From Haloferax sp. Q22 (lineage in GTDB: Archaea > Halobacteriota > Halobacteria > Halobacteriales > Haloferacaceae), in the NCBI RefSeq assembly GCF_001482285.1, contig NZ_LOEP01000016.1:186001-250000 (forward strand): a DNA stretch of 64,000 bases, in the 5' to 3' direction. Of the stretch, positions 18,165-27,566 are shown in pieces (within the stretch, counting starts at the first letter, position 1; the number at the start of each line of letters is the position of its first letter). The notes under the pieces were generated by a model, which ran no database searches, was not told where the DNA came from, and saw nothing but the letters and a program-made list of their open reading frames with translations. Both the position numbers and the translations under genes were made by a program.

Positions 18165-18248
18165 GGATTCGGCGGCGGCGGCCGTCGCTATCGGGACGCG
18201 GCGGTACAGTGACGTGAAAAGGAAGCTCGTTTTCGCGGGCGTCTACGG

Positions 18249-19187
18249 CTACTGCTCGTCGACGTAGGTGAACCACTCTTCGTGGTCGTCGGTGCGACGC
18301 TCCACGAGGTCGAAGAAGGCGGTCTGCAGCTCCTCCGTGACCGGGCCGCGGGTGCCCTCGCCGATGACGACGTTGTCGACCTTGCGGATGGGAGTCACTT
18401 CGGCGGCGCTGCCGGTGAAGAACAGCTCGTCGGCCGTGTTGAGTTCGCCGCGGCTGATAGTCGCGCTGTCGTCGACCTCGTAGCCGCGCTCGCGGGCGAG
18501 CGTGATGACGGTGTCGCGGGTGATGCCGTCGAGGATGCTCTGGGAGAGACCGGGGGTGTAAATCTTCCCGTCGCGGACCATGAAGATGTTCTCGCCGGGG
18601 CCCTCGGCGACGTTGCCCTCCTTGTTCAGGACGATGGCTTCGACGTAGCCGTTGCGGCGGGCTTCCTCGCCCGCGAGCATGGAGTTCACGTAGAGACCGG
18701 TCGTCTTCGCGTTCGTCGGAATCTGGCTGGAGGCGTGCTTGCGCCACGACGAGACCATCACGTCGACGCCGTTTTCGAGCGCGTCCTCGCCGAGGTAGGT
18801 GCCCCACGGCCACGCCGCGATGGCGACCTCGGTCGGGTTGTCCTTGGGGCTGACGCCGAGCGAGTCGTAGCCGTAGAACGCGATGGGACGGATGTAGCCG
18901 CCGTCGAGGTCGTTGCGCCGGATGACCTCCAGCGTCGCCTCGGTGAGTTCCTCGCGCGTGTAGGGAATCTCCATGTCGTAGGGCTTCGCGGACTGATAGA
19001 GCCGTTCGAGGTGCTCCTCCCAGCGGAAGATGGCCGGGCCGCGGTCGGTGTCGTAGGCCCGAACCCCCTCGAAGACGCCCGTCCCGTAGTGGAGACCGTG
19101 AGTGAGGACGTGCACCGTCGCGTCCTCCCAGTCCTTGTACTCTCCACTCTGCCAGATCGTCGAGACATCCATCTCTTCAAATCCCAT
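18249..19187 (-). CDS. ilvE: Branched-chain amino acid aminotransferase
   Basis: 312 residues, fold-type IV PLP enzyme. It performs the last transamination of Ile, Leu and Val synthesis. THGLHYGTGVFEGVRAY, the Lys in NAKTTGLYVNSMLAG, EAIVLNKEGNVAEGPGENIF and FFTGSAAEVTPI are all present. A TATA-like GATTTTAGAG lies about 30 nt upstream of ATG 19187. Confidence 0.96.
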   Translation of the reverse strand: MGFEEMDVSTIWQSGEYKDWEDATVHVLTHGLHYGTGVFEGVRAYDTDRGPAIFRWEEHLERLYQSAKPYDMEIPYTREELTEATLEVIRRNDLDGGYIRPIAFYGYDSLGVSPKDNPTEVAIAAWPWGTYLGEDALENGVDVMVSSWRKHASSQIPTNAKTTGLYVNSMLAGEEARRNGYVEAIVLNKEGNVAEGPGENIFMVRDGKIYTPGLSQSILDGITRDTVITLARERGYEVDDSATISRGELNTADELFFTGSAAEVTPIRKVDNVVIGEGTRGPVTEELQTAFFDLVERRTDDHEEWFTYVDEQ

Positions 19188-19277
19188 GTAGTGGCCTTCG
19201 GCGGCCCCCCTCTAAAATCATGACGACCCGACCACCGCCGCCCCCGGCGTTTTGTTCGCGGGCCGCCATGTCGGAGT

Positions 19278-20168
19278 ATGAGCCTCGAATCCGTCGCGGT
19301 CACGGGTGGGACCGGAAATATCGGACCGGCCGTCGTCGCCCACCTCCGCGCGAGCGGTTACACCGTCACGAACCTCTCGCGGCACAGCGAGTCGTCGCTC
19401 GCGGACCACGACTACCGCGTGAGCGCGCTCGACCCGGGCGACCTCACCGCGGCGCTCAGCGACGTCGACGCCGACGCGCTCGTCCACCTCGGAACCATCT
19501 CGACGCCGACGAACGACCCCGGCCACCGCGTCTTCGAGAGCAACGTCCAATCGACCTACGTCGTCCTCGAAGTCGCCGCCGCGCTCGGCATCGACCGCGT
19601 GGTCGTCGCCTCCAGCATGAGCGCCATCGGCGGGAGCTTCGAACCCGACCCCGCTCGAATCGACTTCCTCCCGGTGGACGAGACTCACCGCGCGACGCCC
19701 TCGAACCCCTACGGCCTCGGGAAGTACGTCGCCGAGCAGACCGCCGCGGGGTTCGTCCGCCGCGACGACGCTCCCGAGACGGTCGCCAGCCTCCGATTCC
19801 CGTGGATGCCGAGCGAGGAGGAGGCGAGGCAAACGTTCGCCGAGGCCGACCGATCGCTGTCGGGACTGCAGGACGCGGGGCACTTCCACACCGCGCGCAA
19901 CACACTCTTTTCGTACCTCGGCAAAGAGGACGCCGCGCGGCTCGTCCGCCGGGCGCTCGAAGCCGACTTCGCGGGCCACGAGGTGTTCTGGGCCGCGGCC
20001 GCCGACACCTCGACGACCGTCGAGTCAGAGACAGTCGCCCGGGAGGTCTACCCCGGCGCGGAGGTGAGAACGCCGCTTTCGGGCCACGAGGCGCTCGTCT
20101 CGACCGAGAAGGCGGAGCGGCTGCTCGGCTGGGAACCGACGTGGTCGTGGCGCGACGGGCGCGCGTGA
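19278..20168 (+). CDS. NAD-dependent epimerase/dehydratase
   Basis: 296 residues, extended SDR. TGGTGNIGPAVVAHL is the Rossmann turn at residues 10-20, with Tyr/Lys in NPYGLGKYVAEQTA as the catalytic pair and a lower-conservation C-terminal substrate domain. Substrate is unknown; related haloarchaeal proteins are annotated as sugar-nucleotide epimerases. Divergent from ilvE. Confidence 0.85.
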   Translation: MSLESVAVTGGTGNIGPAVVAHLRASGYTVTNLSRHSESSLADHDYRVSALDPGDLTAALSDVDADALVHLGTISTPTNDPGHRVFESNVQSTYVVLEVAAALGIDRVVVASSMSAIGGSFEPDPARIDFLPVDETHRATPSNPYGLGKYVAEQTAAGFVRRDDAPETVASLRFPWMPSEEEARQTFAEADRSLSGLQDAGHFHTARNTLFSYLGKEDAARLVRRALEADFAGHEVFWAAAADTSTTVESETVAREVYPGAEVRTPLSGHEALVSTEKAERLLGWEPTWSWRDGRA

Positions 20169-20197
20169 GAAGGTAAACCGGGGCGGTCGCCTGTCGC

Positions 20198-20887
20198 TCA
20201 GACGAGTTCGTCGATGAGGCCGTCGCCGTCGACGAAGGCGAAGCCGTGTCGGTCGGCGTAGTCGCGGGCGGCGTCCTTCGAGAGGGCCGCGCCGGTCTCG
20301 TCGTCGAGCATCTCGCAGACGACGACCGCGGGCGGGATACCAGCCACGTCGGCCAAGGCGAGGCCGAGTTCGGTGTGGCCCTGCCGGTCCGAAAGCAGGT
20401 TCGGCGCGCCGCGGAGCAGGTGGACGTGGCCGGGCGCGCGGAACTCGCCGCCGAAGTCGTCGGCGTCGTACTCGCCGGCGCGGGCGGCCTCGGCGACGGG
20501 CGCGAGTCGAGAGATGGTCATCGCGCGGTCGCGGTCGGTGATGCCCGTAAACGAGTCGCGATGGTTCACGGTGAACGAAAACGACGACCGCGAGTCGTAC
20601 GCGAGGTCGTGCGACGACGCGGCCGGGTGGTCGAGCACGTCGTCCATAAACGGGAGGCCGAGGGACTCGGACACGTCGTTCGGGAGGGCGACGCAGACGA
20701 GGCCGCCGGCGTCGTTGCGCATCCGGGCCACGTCGGCGGGGCCGACCGCACCCGCGGGGTAGACGAGGTCAGTCTCGCCCTCGCGGTCGTCGAAGTCGTG
20801 GATGAGCACCGGCTCGCCGGCGCGGAAGGCGTCGAGAACGCACGAGACGGCGTCGAAGTCGCCGGTGGATTCGGCAGTTCGGCTCAT
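20198..20887 (-). CDS. ribB: 3,4-dihydroxy-2-butanone 4-phosphate synthase
   Basis: 229 residues. It makes the four-carbon precursor of riboflavin from ribulose 5-phosphate. [13 protein letters not shown] holds the acidic metal site; [44 protein letters not shown] and [14 protein letters not shown] follow in family order. Its ATG overlaps the ribK stop (ATGA at 20884-20887), so the two genes are coupled. The long open frame further upstream is only a shadow of ribK. Confidence 0.95.
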   Translation of the reverse strand: MSRTAESTGDFDAVSCVLDAFRAGEPVLIHDFDDREGETDLVYPAGAVGPADVARMRNDAGGLVCVALPNDVSESLGLPFMDDVLDHPAASSHDLAYDSRSSFSFTVNHRDSFTGITDRDRAMTISRLAPVAEAARAGEYDADDFGGEFRAPGHVHLLRGAPNLLSDRQGHTELGLALADVAGIPPAVVVCEMLDDETGAALSKDAARDYADRHGFAFVDGDGLIDELV

Positions 20888-21597
20888 TCGTACGCCGCCT
20901 CCTCGACGCGGACCGTGACCGCGTCGCCGTCGTCGAGGTCGAGTTCGTCGCGGAGTTTGTCCGGCGCGATTATCTCCAGTTGCGACTCGTCGTGGTGTGT
21001 CCGCTCGGGGACGATGATGTGGACCGGCTCGTAGGACTCGTCGCCGACTGCGACCGAGGCGGCGTAGCACGTCGCCGGGCCGAAGGTGCGCTCGTCGTCC
21101 TCCCAGCCGTCGATGGGAACCGCGTCGAGGGCGGTCATCCCGGCGCGGGCGCGGACCGCGTCGTCGTCGAGGCGGACGTTCAGCGTGCCGGGGAACGGCT
21201 CGTAGCCGAGTCGGTCTTTGAACTGTTCCATGTAGCCCGAAAGCGAGATGTAGTGGCGGCCCTCGCCCATTCCCCCGGTGACCTCGCCGTCGAAAACGAC
21301 CACGGAAGGCGTCTCGAAGATTCGCCGGTAGTCGGCGTACTCCTTTCTGAGCGCGGACTCGCCCGCGTCGGTGATGGTTATCCACTGGCCGTCGGCGACG
21401 ACCTCGCGGTCGATGAAGTCGGCCTCTTCGAGCCGCTGGAGGCGGCGCGAGGCCGTCTGGTTCGACACGTCGAGTCGGTTCGCGACGCCGGAACAGGAGA
21501 GCTTGACCGGGCCGGAGCGCCCGCCGTCGAGCGCGACGAGTTTGAGCGTAGCCAACTCGTCGTACCCGACCGCCGCGGCGACTGCCGATTCTGACAT
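20884..21597 (-). CDS. ribK: HTH/CTP-dependent riboflavin kinase (RbkR type)
   Basis: 237 residues from [16 protein letters not shown] winged HTH (about 10-90, with [19 protein letters not shown]) precedes the archaeal CTP-dependent riboflavin kinase domain ([29 protein letters not shown], about 105-230), which makes FMN. This two-domain arrangement is the RbkR regulator-enzyme described in archaea. ATG 21597 is about 28 nt after a TATA-like CGCTTATGAGG, so leaderless; an upstream ATG at 21624 would fall inside the promoter. Confidence 0.93.
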   Translation of the reverse strand: MSESAVAAAVGYDELATLKLVALDGGRSGPVKLSCSGVANRLDVSNQTASRRLQRLEEADFIDREVVADGQWITITDAGESALRKEYADYRRIFETPSVVVFDGEVTGGMGEGRHYISLSGYMEQFKDRLGYEPFPGTLNVRLDDDAVRARAGMTALDAVPIDGWEDDERTFGPATCYAASVAVGDESYEPVHIIVPERTHHDESQLEIIAPDKLRDELDLDDGDAVTVRVEEAAYE

Positions 21598-21638
21598 ACT
21601 CCCGGCTTCGAACGCGCGCCTCATAAGCGTATCGTATG

Positions 21639-21652
21639 TGGAATGCGTTCCA
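21639..21652. promoter_or_regulatory. Candidate RbkR operator
   Basis: TGGAATGCGTTCCA has perfect 5-bp arms around 4 nt. It lies immediately upstream of the TATA element of the ribK-ribB operon. Autoregulation by RibK/RbkR is inferred from position and the HTH domain. Confidence 0.5.
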
Positions 21653-21862
21653 AAAGTGAGATGGTTGACGCGGAGGGAAGCGGCGGGGCGGGACCGCCGT
21701 GGATACGCGACAGTTCCAATCGCGGACGGGTAAGTCCGTCGGTCAGTCTATCGCGGTGAGAAGGGGACGTTCCGGGGGAAGCGTAGTCGTACCGCGTGAT
21801 TTGGGGGATCGGTGTCGACCGCCGAAGTCGGTGTGGGTGCGTGGATACGCGGGGAGTGCTGT

Positions 21863-21900
21863 GGGGGCAGTGGGGTGGGGTGAGGTGGGGTGGCGGTGGG
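21863..21900 (+). other. G-rich tract with G-quadruplex potential
   Basis: Runs of five, four, four, four and three G separated by 1-6 nt occur in 38 bp of the plus strand. Together with 21653-21953 this is a region of about 300 bp with no credible gene; I see nothing else in it. The tract lies downstream of the small zinc protein gene, on its template side. Confidence 0.7.
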
Positions 21901-21953
21901 CGTGTGATTCCGCGAACTTCGGACCCGGCAAGGTCGACGGGCGAACAGCGACT

Positions 21954-22106
21954 TCAGAGGGAGGACGCTCTCCGCTCGGTGCTGACCTGTGAGATACCCG
22001 CGTTCGCCGAGCAACTGGGACACGCGTAGACGTTGCCGTCCTCGTCGCCGAAGACGCGGACGAAGTTGTTCGACACGAACGCATCGCAGTGGTTGCATTG
22101 ACTCAT
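21954..22106 (-). CDS. Small zinc-ribbon protein (DUF7563-like)
   Basis: 50 residues, starting MSQCNHCDAFVSNNFVRVFG and containing DGNVYACPSCS. Two C-x2-C pairs (CNHC and CPSC) make a complete single zinc ribbon. Many haloarchaea carry such one-domain CPxCG-type proteins; I believe this belongs to the DUF7563 group. A TATA-like GGTATATCG lies upstream on the minus strand at about 22162-22172. It is short enough to be missed by length filters. Confidence 0.85.
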   Translation of the reverse strand: MSQCNHCDAFVSNNFVRVFGDEDGNVYACPSCSANAGISQVSTERRASSL

Positions 22107-22176
22107 GGGTGGGGTGGTGAGAGCGGCGGGTCGCCGCCCGTGATTTGAATGTCGTCCGCTTACGATATACCACTAT

Positions 22177-22220
22177 TACCTAACTGGTAAGGTATTGGCA
22201 CAGGTGGTGCTAAGACCACC
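22177..22220. promoter_or_regulatory. Two inverted repeats between the zinc protein and argS
   Basis: TACCT/AGGTA (22177-22181 and 22190-22194) and GGTGGT/ACCACC (22203-22208 and 22215-22220) lie between divergent promoters. They could be operators or part of a leader; the argS TATA-like GCCTTTAGCC is further downstream at about 22287-22297. Confidence 0.4.
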
Positions 22221-22319
22221 CCGTAAACCGAGGGAAACGAACGTCCCCAGCCAGCGGGACCCGCGGGTCGCTCGGGCGGTTCGGAAAGGCCTTTAGCCGC
22301 CTATCGAGAATCCGCGTAC

Positions 22320-24083
22320 ATGTTCAGACAGTTCCGTGAGGAGGTCGAGACGGCGCTCTCTGCGGCGCTCTCGTCGCTCGACCTGCCCACCGACGACCTC
22401 GGGGTCGAGGAACCGCCGGAGGACGTACCCGCGACGCTCGCCTCCAGCGTCGCCTTCCGACTCGCCGGGGTCGTCGGCGCGCCGCCGCCGAAAATCGCCG
22501 CCGACATCGCCGAGGAACTCTCCGTCGAGGGCTACGACTACCTCGCCGCGGTCGACACGCAGGGCCCGTACGTCAACTTCCACGTCTCCGACGCCTACTA
22601 CGACGACACCCTCGACGCCGCCGCGGCCGACGAGGAGTACGGTCGCCTGCCCGCGACCGGCGACAGCGTCGTCGTCGAGCACACGAGCGCGAACCCGACC
22701 GGTCCGGTCCACGTCGGCCGCACCCGCAACCCGGTCATCGGCGACGCCGTCGCCAACCTGCTCGACTTCGCCGGCAACGACGTCGACCGCCACTACTACG
22801 TGAACGACGCCGGTCGCCAGATGGCTGTCTTCACGTGGGCCTACGAGACGTTCGACGAGGACGAACTCGACGGCGAACCCGCGCGCGAGCGCGTCGAGTA
22901 CGACCTCGTCCGTTACTACCGCAAGGGCAACGCCTTCCTCGAGGAGGCCGACCCCGAGGAAGTCGAACAGGCCGAAGCCGAAATCACCGAGATTCTCCAG
23001 GGCATCGAGGAGGGCGACGAAGAGACGTACGCCCGCGTCGAGACCGTGGTCGACCAGGTGCTCGGCGGCATGCGCGAGTGTCTCGAACGCCTCCCCGCGG
23101 AGTTCGACGAGTTCGTCAAGGAGACGCGATTCATGTTCGACGGGAGCACCCGCGACCTCGCCGAGCGCCTCAAGGAGACCGACCACGCCGTCTACGAGGA
23201 AGACGCGTGGCAGCTCGAACTCGACGACTACGGCTTCGAGAAGAATCTCGTGTTCCTCCGGTCGGACGACACCTCGCTGTACACGACGCGCGACCTCGCC
23301 CACCACGAGTGGAAGTTCGACAACTACGACCGCGCCGTGACCGTCCTCGGCGAGGACCACAAACTCCAGTCCGGACAGCTCCGGGCCGCGCTCGACATCC
23401 TCGGCAACGACGTGGACAAACTGGAGAACGTCATCTACTCGTGGGTCAACCTCCCCGGCGGCGAGACGATGTCCACCCGAAAGGGGACGGGCGTCATGCT
23501 CGACGACCTCCTCGACGAGGCCATCGACCGCGCCCGCGACGAGGTCGAGACCCGCCTCGAAGGCCGCACCCGCGACGACGACCTCGGCGAGGCCGACATC
23601 GACCGCATCGCCCGGCAGGTCGGCATCGGCGCGGTTCGCTACGACATCGTCTCCAAACAGCCCACGAAGACCATCACCTTCGAGTGGGACCAGGCGCTCA
23701 ACTTCGAGGCCCAGTCCGCGCCCTACATCCAGTACGTCCACGCGCGCTGTTGCGGCATCGCCAACGAGGCGGCCGCCGCCGGCCTCGACGCGAACGAGGT
23801 CGACCCCGCCGTGCTGACGACCGACGCCGAGCGCGACCTACTGGCGACCATCGCGCGGTTCCCCGCGGTCGTCGAGGCCGCGGCCGACGACCTCGAACCC
23901 CACACCGTGGCGACGTTCGCCCGCGAACTCGCCGAGGTGTTCAACACCTTCTACCGCGAGTGCCCCGTGCTCGACGCCGACGAGGAGGTCGGCGCGGCCC
24001 GCCTCGCGCTCGTCGAAGCCTCGCGGAACGCGGTGGCGAACGCGCTCTCCATCGTGGGCGTGGAAGCGCCCGAGTCGATGTGA
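22320..24083 (+). CDS. argS: Arginyl-tRNA synthetase
   Basis: 587 residues, class I synthetase of normal length. An N-terminal Add-1 domain (about 1-110, [11 protein letters not shown]) precedes [19 protein letters not shown], the HIGH region, which here reads HVGR. The catalytic domain contains [19 protein letters not shown], and [21 protein letters not shown] replaces KMSKS as usual for ArgRS. The DALR anticodon-binding domain (about 460-587) ends VEAPESM. TATA-like element about 25 nt upstream, so leaderless. Confidence 0.97.
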   Translation: MFRQFREEVETALSAALSSLDLPTDDLGVEEPPEDVPATLASSVAFRLAGVVGAPPPKIAADIAEELSVEGYDYLAAVDTQGPYVNFHVSDAYYDDTLDAAAADEEYGRLPATGDSVVVEHTSANPTGPVHVGRTRNPVIGDAVANLLDFAGNDVDRHYYVNDAGRQMAVFTWAYETFDEDELDGEPARERVEYDLVRYYRKGNAFLEEADPEEVEQAEAEITEILQGIEEGDEETYARVETVVDQVLGGMRECLERLPAEFDEFVKETRFMFDGSTRDLAERLKETDHAVYEEDAWQLELDDYGFEKNLVFLRSDDTSLYTTRDLAHHEWKFDNYDRAVTVLGEDHKLQSGQLRAALDILGNDVDKLENVIYSWVNLPGGETMSTRKGTGVMLDDLLDEAIDRARDEVETRLEGRTRDDDLGEADIDRIARQVGIGAVRYDIVSKQPTKTITFEWDQALNFEAQSAPYIQYVHARCCGIANEAAAAGLDANEVDPAVLTTDAERDLLATIARFPAVVEAAADDLEPHTVATFARELAEVFNTFYRECPVLDADEEVGAARLALVEASRNAVANALSIVGVEAPESM

Positions 24084-24103
24084 CCGCGGGCTAAGCGAGT
24101 TCT

Positions 24104-24120
24104 TCGGCGACGGCTTTTTT
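24104..24120 (+). terminator. T-run after argS
   Basis: CGGCGACGGCTTTTTT starts about 20 nt after the argS stop. A T-run of this type ends transcription in archaea. Confidence 0.5.
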
Positions 24121-24128
24121 CGAGCGAT

Positions 24129-24266
24129 TCAGAAGAAAAGCGGGAGTGCCGCGGCCCCGGCGAGGAGCGACCCGCCGACCGAGAAGACGACGGCGGCACC
24201 GCTGCCGAGCGCGAGGACGAGAAACAACACTATCCACCAGAAGGGAACGGACTCAGAGTCTGCCAT
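24129..24266 (-). CDS. 45-residue single-pass membrane protein
   Basis: MADSESVPFWWIVLFLVLAL opens a frame with one strong hydrophobic helix and ends AAALPLFF. It lies 39 nt downstream of the minD4-like gene on the same strand and could be co-transcribed. No family recognised; the clean start, acidic N-terminus and helix favour a real gene. Confidence 0.55.
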   Translation of the reverse strand: MADSESVPFWWIVLFLVLALGSGAAVVFSVGGSLLAGAAALPLFF

Positions 24267-24305
24267 AGAGGGCTTTCCGCAGACGCGACTAAAAGGCCTT
24301 CCCGT

Positions 24306-26108
24306 TTAGCCGAGGAAGCGACTGAAGAACCCCTTTTTCTTCTCGTCGCGCTCGTCGTCGTCGAACGACTCGACCTCCTCGACGAGCGAGGTGGTGTAGA
24401 CGCCCTCCTCGTCGCCGCCGGCTTCGGGCGATTCGTCGGCGTCAGCATCAGTGTCGGCGGTGCTCGGCTCGGCCTCGGCGACGAGGGGTTCGTCCGCGCC
24501 GAGCGCGTCCGTCTCCTCGGCGTCGGGATCGAAGTCCGCAGGGACGGACTCCGCGGATTCGGAATCCTCAGCTTCGGACCCCTCAGTCACCGGGTCGGCA
24601 TCGTCCGCCCGCCCCTCGGGAGCCTCGACGGCGTCGTCGGACGGTGAACTGGGCGACAGGTCGCCGACCGACTCCTCTTCGACCGCCCCTTCAGCGAGCG
24701 GGTCCGCATCCGTCGCACCGGCGTCGGCGTCGACATCCAAGGCGGCCTCGTCGGCGGTCGAGGTGCCGCGAGTGACCGCTTCGAGGTCCGCCGCCAGCGG
24801 GTCACTCTCCGGTTCCACGTCGCCGACCGGTTCGGGGTCGGCGACCATCGAGTCGTCGGACGTGTCCGCCGCCAACGGGTCGGCCGGCGCGTCGTCATCA
24901 CCGGCTTCGGCGGCGGCCTGACGAGCGTCTGGGGCTTCGACGACATCGTCGGGTTCGACGGCGTCGTCACCGCCCATCGGGTCGGCGACTGCATCCGTTT
25001 CGACCGCCGGTTCGCCCGGCTCCTCGGCGGGGTCCGCGTCGAGTTCGGCGGAGTCGTCCGACGCCTCGACGGAGCCGCCGGAGAACGGAATCGACGCCTC
25101 AAGGTCGTCGTCCGGTTCGGGGGCGTCAATGGTCTCGGCCGCCGACTCTGGGTCCGTGTCAGTGGTCTCGGCTTCGGCGTCGGGTTCCGGTTCCGGCTCG
25201 GACTCCGCTTCGGGGGCTGCATCGACCTGAACGACCGACGTGTGCTCACTCTCCTCCGGCGTGTCCGTTTCGTCGTCGGCCGTGCCGTCGTCGCTGGCCA
25301 CGTCGGAAGCTGATTCCGCGGTGGCCGCCGGTTCGGGTTCCGTGTCCGACTCGTCCGCGGTGGCCTCGGGCTCCACCGAATCGACCGCATCGTCCGGAAT
25401 CGGGACCGGCTTACCGGTGAGCGCTTCGGCGAGGGCGCGGTAGCCCGCGGCCGCGATGCTGTCGGGCGAGCGGGCGACGACCGGAACCTGCGTGCTGAGC
25501 GCCTCGCGGATGGCCGGGTCCTCGGGGACGACGGCGATGACGCCAGCGTCGAGGAGCGAGGCGACCACGTCGGCGTTCGGGTTCGACTGGTTAACGCGCG
25601 TGAGGACGACGCCGACCACGTCAGCGCCGATGCGCTCGCCGAGCTGTCGGGTCTTTTCGGTGTCGCCGAGCGCCTCGCGCTCGGTCGTCGAGACCAAGAC
25701 GACCTCGTCGGCGAGCTTCAGCGGGACGAAGGTGTCGTCACTCAGCCCCGCGCCGGTGTCGATGATGACGATATCGTAGCTCGCTTCGAGCGCCGAGACG
25801 ACCGGTTCGAGCTCCTTCGCGTTCGCCGTCGCGAACGCTTCGAGGGCGTTCGAGCCGGGGAGCACCGAGAGTCCTACCGGTCCCTCGTAGACGGCCGCCT
25901 CGACCGCCGACTCGCCTGTCAATACGTCGTGAAGCGTCGCCCCATCCGGGTCGACGCCGAGCGCGCCGGCGAGATTCGGCATCCCGAGGTCACCGTCGAC
26001 GACGACGACATCGTGACCGGCCATCGCGAGCGTCGTCCCGAGGTTGGCCGTGGTCGTCGTCTTTCCAACCCCGCCTTTCGCGCTGGCAACTGCGTACACC
26101 CGGGCCAT
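24306..26108 (-). CDS. minD4: MinD-like ATPase with long acidic tail (MinD4 type)
   Basis: 600 residues. Residues 1-250 are a ParA/MinD ATPase: deviant Walker A KGGVGKTTT at about 10-18, VVVDGDLGMPNLAGAL, IIDTGAGLSDDTFVPL and LTRVNQSNPNADVV. Residues 260-585 are a low-complexity tail of Asp, Glu, Ala, Ser and Pro with recurring ADPLA, DADP and DSPE-like words. The end DDDERDEKKKGFFSRFLG is a basic-hydrophobic helix suited to membrane or partner contact. The long tail matches the oscillating MinD4 that positions archaella and chemoreceptors in Haloferax volcanii. ATG 26108 gives the usual MARVYAVASAKGG start. Confidence 0.9.
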   Translation of the reverse strand: MARVYAVASAKGGVGKTTTTANLGTTLAMAGHDVVVVDGDLGMPNLAGALGVDPDGATLHDVLTGESAVEAAVYEGPVGLSVLPGSNALEAFATANAKELEPVVSALEASYDIVIIDTGAGLSDDTFVPLKLADEVVLVSTTEREALGDTEKTRQLGERIGADVVGVVLTRVNQSNPNADVVASLLDAGVIAVVPEDPAIREALSTQVPVVARSPDSIAAAGYRALAEALTGKPVPIPDDAVDSVEPEATADESDTEPEPAATAESASDVASDDGTADDETDTPEESEHTSVVQVDAAPEAESEPEPEPDAEAETTDTDPESAAETIDAPEPDDDLEASIPFSGGSVEASDDSAELDADPAEEPGEPAVETDAVADPMGGDDAVEPDDVVEAPDARQAAAEAGDDDAPADPLAADTSDDSMVADPEPVGDVEPESDPLAADLEAVTRGTSTADEAALDVDADAGATDADPLAEGAVEEESVGDLSPSSPSDDAVEAPEGRADDADPVTEGSEAEDSESAESVPADFDPDAEETDALGADEPLVAEAEPSTADTDADADESPEAGGDEEGVYTTSLVEEVESFDDDERDEKKKGFFSRFLG

Positions 26109-26262
26109 AATTCCAACGTCGAAGTCCACCCGTGACAGCCACATAAATGTTCTCCGACCGCGCTCGTCTCGAAGTCGGGTCGTAGGGCGGCTCGTGCGGC
26201 GGGATACCGCGGAACGTGACCAGTCAAAGGTTACTTAGCCGCTGGAGGGACTAGGTGGAGTG

Positions 26263-27507
26263 ATGAGTAGCGACGCCGAGGAGGCGAGCGAGGACCGCCG
26301 AAAGTACGAATTCAAGAAGGTCATCGAGGACCTGCGAGAGTACGAAGGGTCAGGAACGCAGCTCGTCACCATCTACATCCCCGAAGACAAGCAGATTTCC
26401 GACGTGGTCGAACACGTCATCACAGAGCACAGCGAAGCGTCTAACATCAAATCGAAGCAGACGCGAACGAACGTCCAAGACGCCCTGACGAGCATCAAGG
26501 ACCGTCTCCGTTACTACGACACCTTCCCACCGGACCGCGGTATCGTCATGTTCTCCGGTGCGGTCAACTCCGGCGGCGGCCAGACCGACATGGTCACGAA
26601 GGTGCTGGAGAGCCCGCCGGAGCCGATTCAGTCGTTCCGGTACCACTGCGACTCGAACTTCCTCACCGGACCGCTCGAGGACATGCTCATGGACAAGGGC
26701 CTGTTCGGGCTCATCGTCCTCGACCGCCGCGAGGCCAACGTCGGCTGGCTCAAGGGCAAGCGCGTCGAGCCGGTCAAGAGCGCCTCGTCGCTCGTCCCCG
26801 GGAAGCAGCGCAAAGGTGGTCAGTCCGCCCAGCGTTTCGCCCGCCTCCGCCTCGAAGCCATCGACAACTTCTATCAAGAGGTCGCCGGCATGGCGAACGA
26901 CCTGTTCGTCCCCAAGCGACACGAGATGGACGGCATCCTCGTGGGCGGCCCCTCGCCGACGAAAGACGAGTTCCTCGACGGAGACTACCTCCACCACGAA
27001 CTGCAGGACCTCGTCGTCGGGAAGTTCGACGTGGCCTACACCGACGAGTCCGGCCTCTACGACCTCGTCGACGCCGGTCAGGACGCGCTGGCCGACCAGG
27101 AGGTCATGAAGGACAAAAAGCAGATGGAGGAGTTCTTCGAGAAGCTCCACCGCGGCAACGAGTCCACCTACGGGTTCGAGGCGACCCGGAAGAACCTCGT
27201 GATGGGGTCGGTCGACCGCCTCCTCATCTCCGAGGACCTCCGAAAGGATATCGCCATCTACGACTGCGACGGCCAAGAGGAGTACGAACTCGTCGACCAC
27301 CGTCACAACACGCCCACCCACGAGTGCGAAGGCGGCTCGGAGGCCGAACTGAAAGAGCGCGAGGACGTCATCGAGTGGCTCATGGACCTCGCCGACCAGC
27401 GCGGCACCGAGACGAAGTTCATCAGCACGGACTTCGAGAAAGGCGAACAGCTCTACGACGCGTTCGGCGGTATCGCCGGCATTCTCCGGTACTCCACCGG
27501 CGTCTAA
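26263..27507 (+). CDS. prf1: Peptide chain release factor aRF1
   Basis: 414 residues. It recognises all three stop codons and triggers peptide release. The codon-reading motif NIKS is in EASNIKSKQTR (about 60-70), and the catalytic GGQ is in GKQRKGGQSAQRF (about 183-195). The C-terminal domain contacts aRF3/ABCE1. GTG 26260 directly precedes ATG 26263 in frame; ATG is chosen. Confidence 0.97.
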   Translation: MSSDAEEASEDRRKYEFKKVIEDLREYEGSGTQLVTIYIPEDKQISDVVEHVITEHSEASNIKSKQTRTNVQDALTSIKDRLRYYDTFPPDRGIVMFSGAVNSGGGQTDMVTKVLESPPEPIQSFRYHCDSNFLTGPLEDMLMDKGLFGLIVLDRREANVGWLKGKRVEPVKSASSLVPGKQRKGGQSAQRFARLRLEAIDNFYQEVAGMANDLFVPKRHEMDGILVGGPSPTKDEFLDGDYLHHELQDLVVGKFDVAYTDESGLYDLVDAGQDALADQEVMKDKKQMEEFFEKLHRGNESTYGFEATRKNLVMGSVDRLLISEDLRKDIAIYDCDGQEEYELVDHRHNTPTHECEGGSEAELKEREDVIEWLMDLADQRGTETKFISTDFEKGEQLYDAFGGIAGILRYSTGV

Positions 27508-27566
27508 GCGACTCCTCCTCGGCGTCTTCGCGCGCCACGGTGTCAAACGGTACAGAGCGGCGGCGC

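Noticed and set aside
22293-23741. Open frame of 482 codons on the minus strand opposite argS
   Set aside because: Shadow of argS; no promoter, no family, Val/Leu/Glu-rich nonsense composition.
24306-25390. Possible frameshift or misassembly in the low-complexity tail of the MinD-like gene
   Set aside because: The frame stays open, the composition is consistently acidic, and the C-terminal basic motif is in frame; long acidic tails are known in MinD4.
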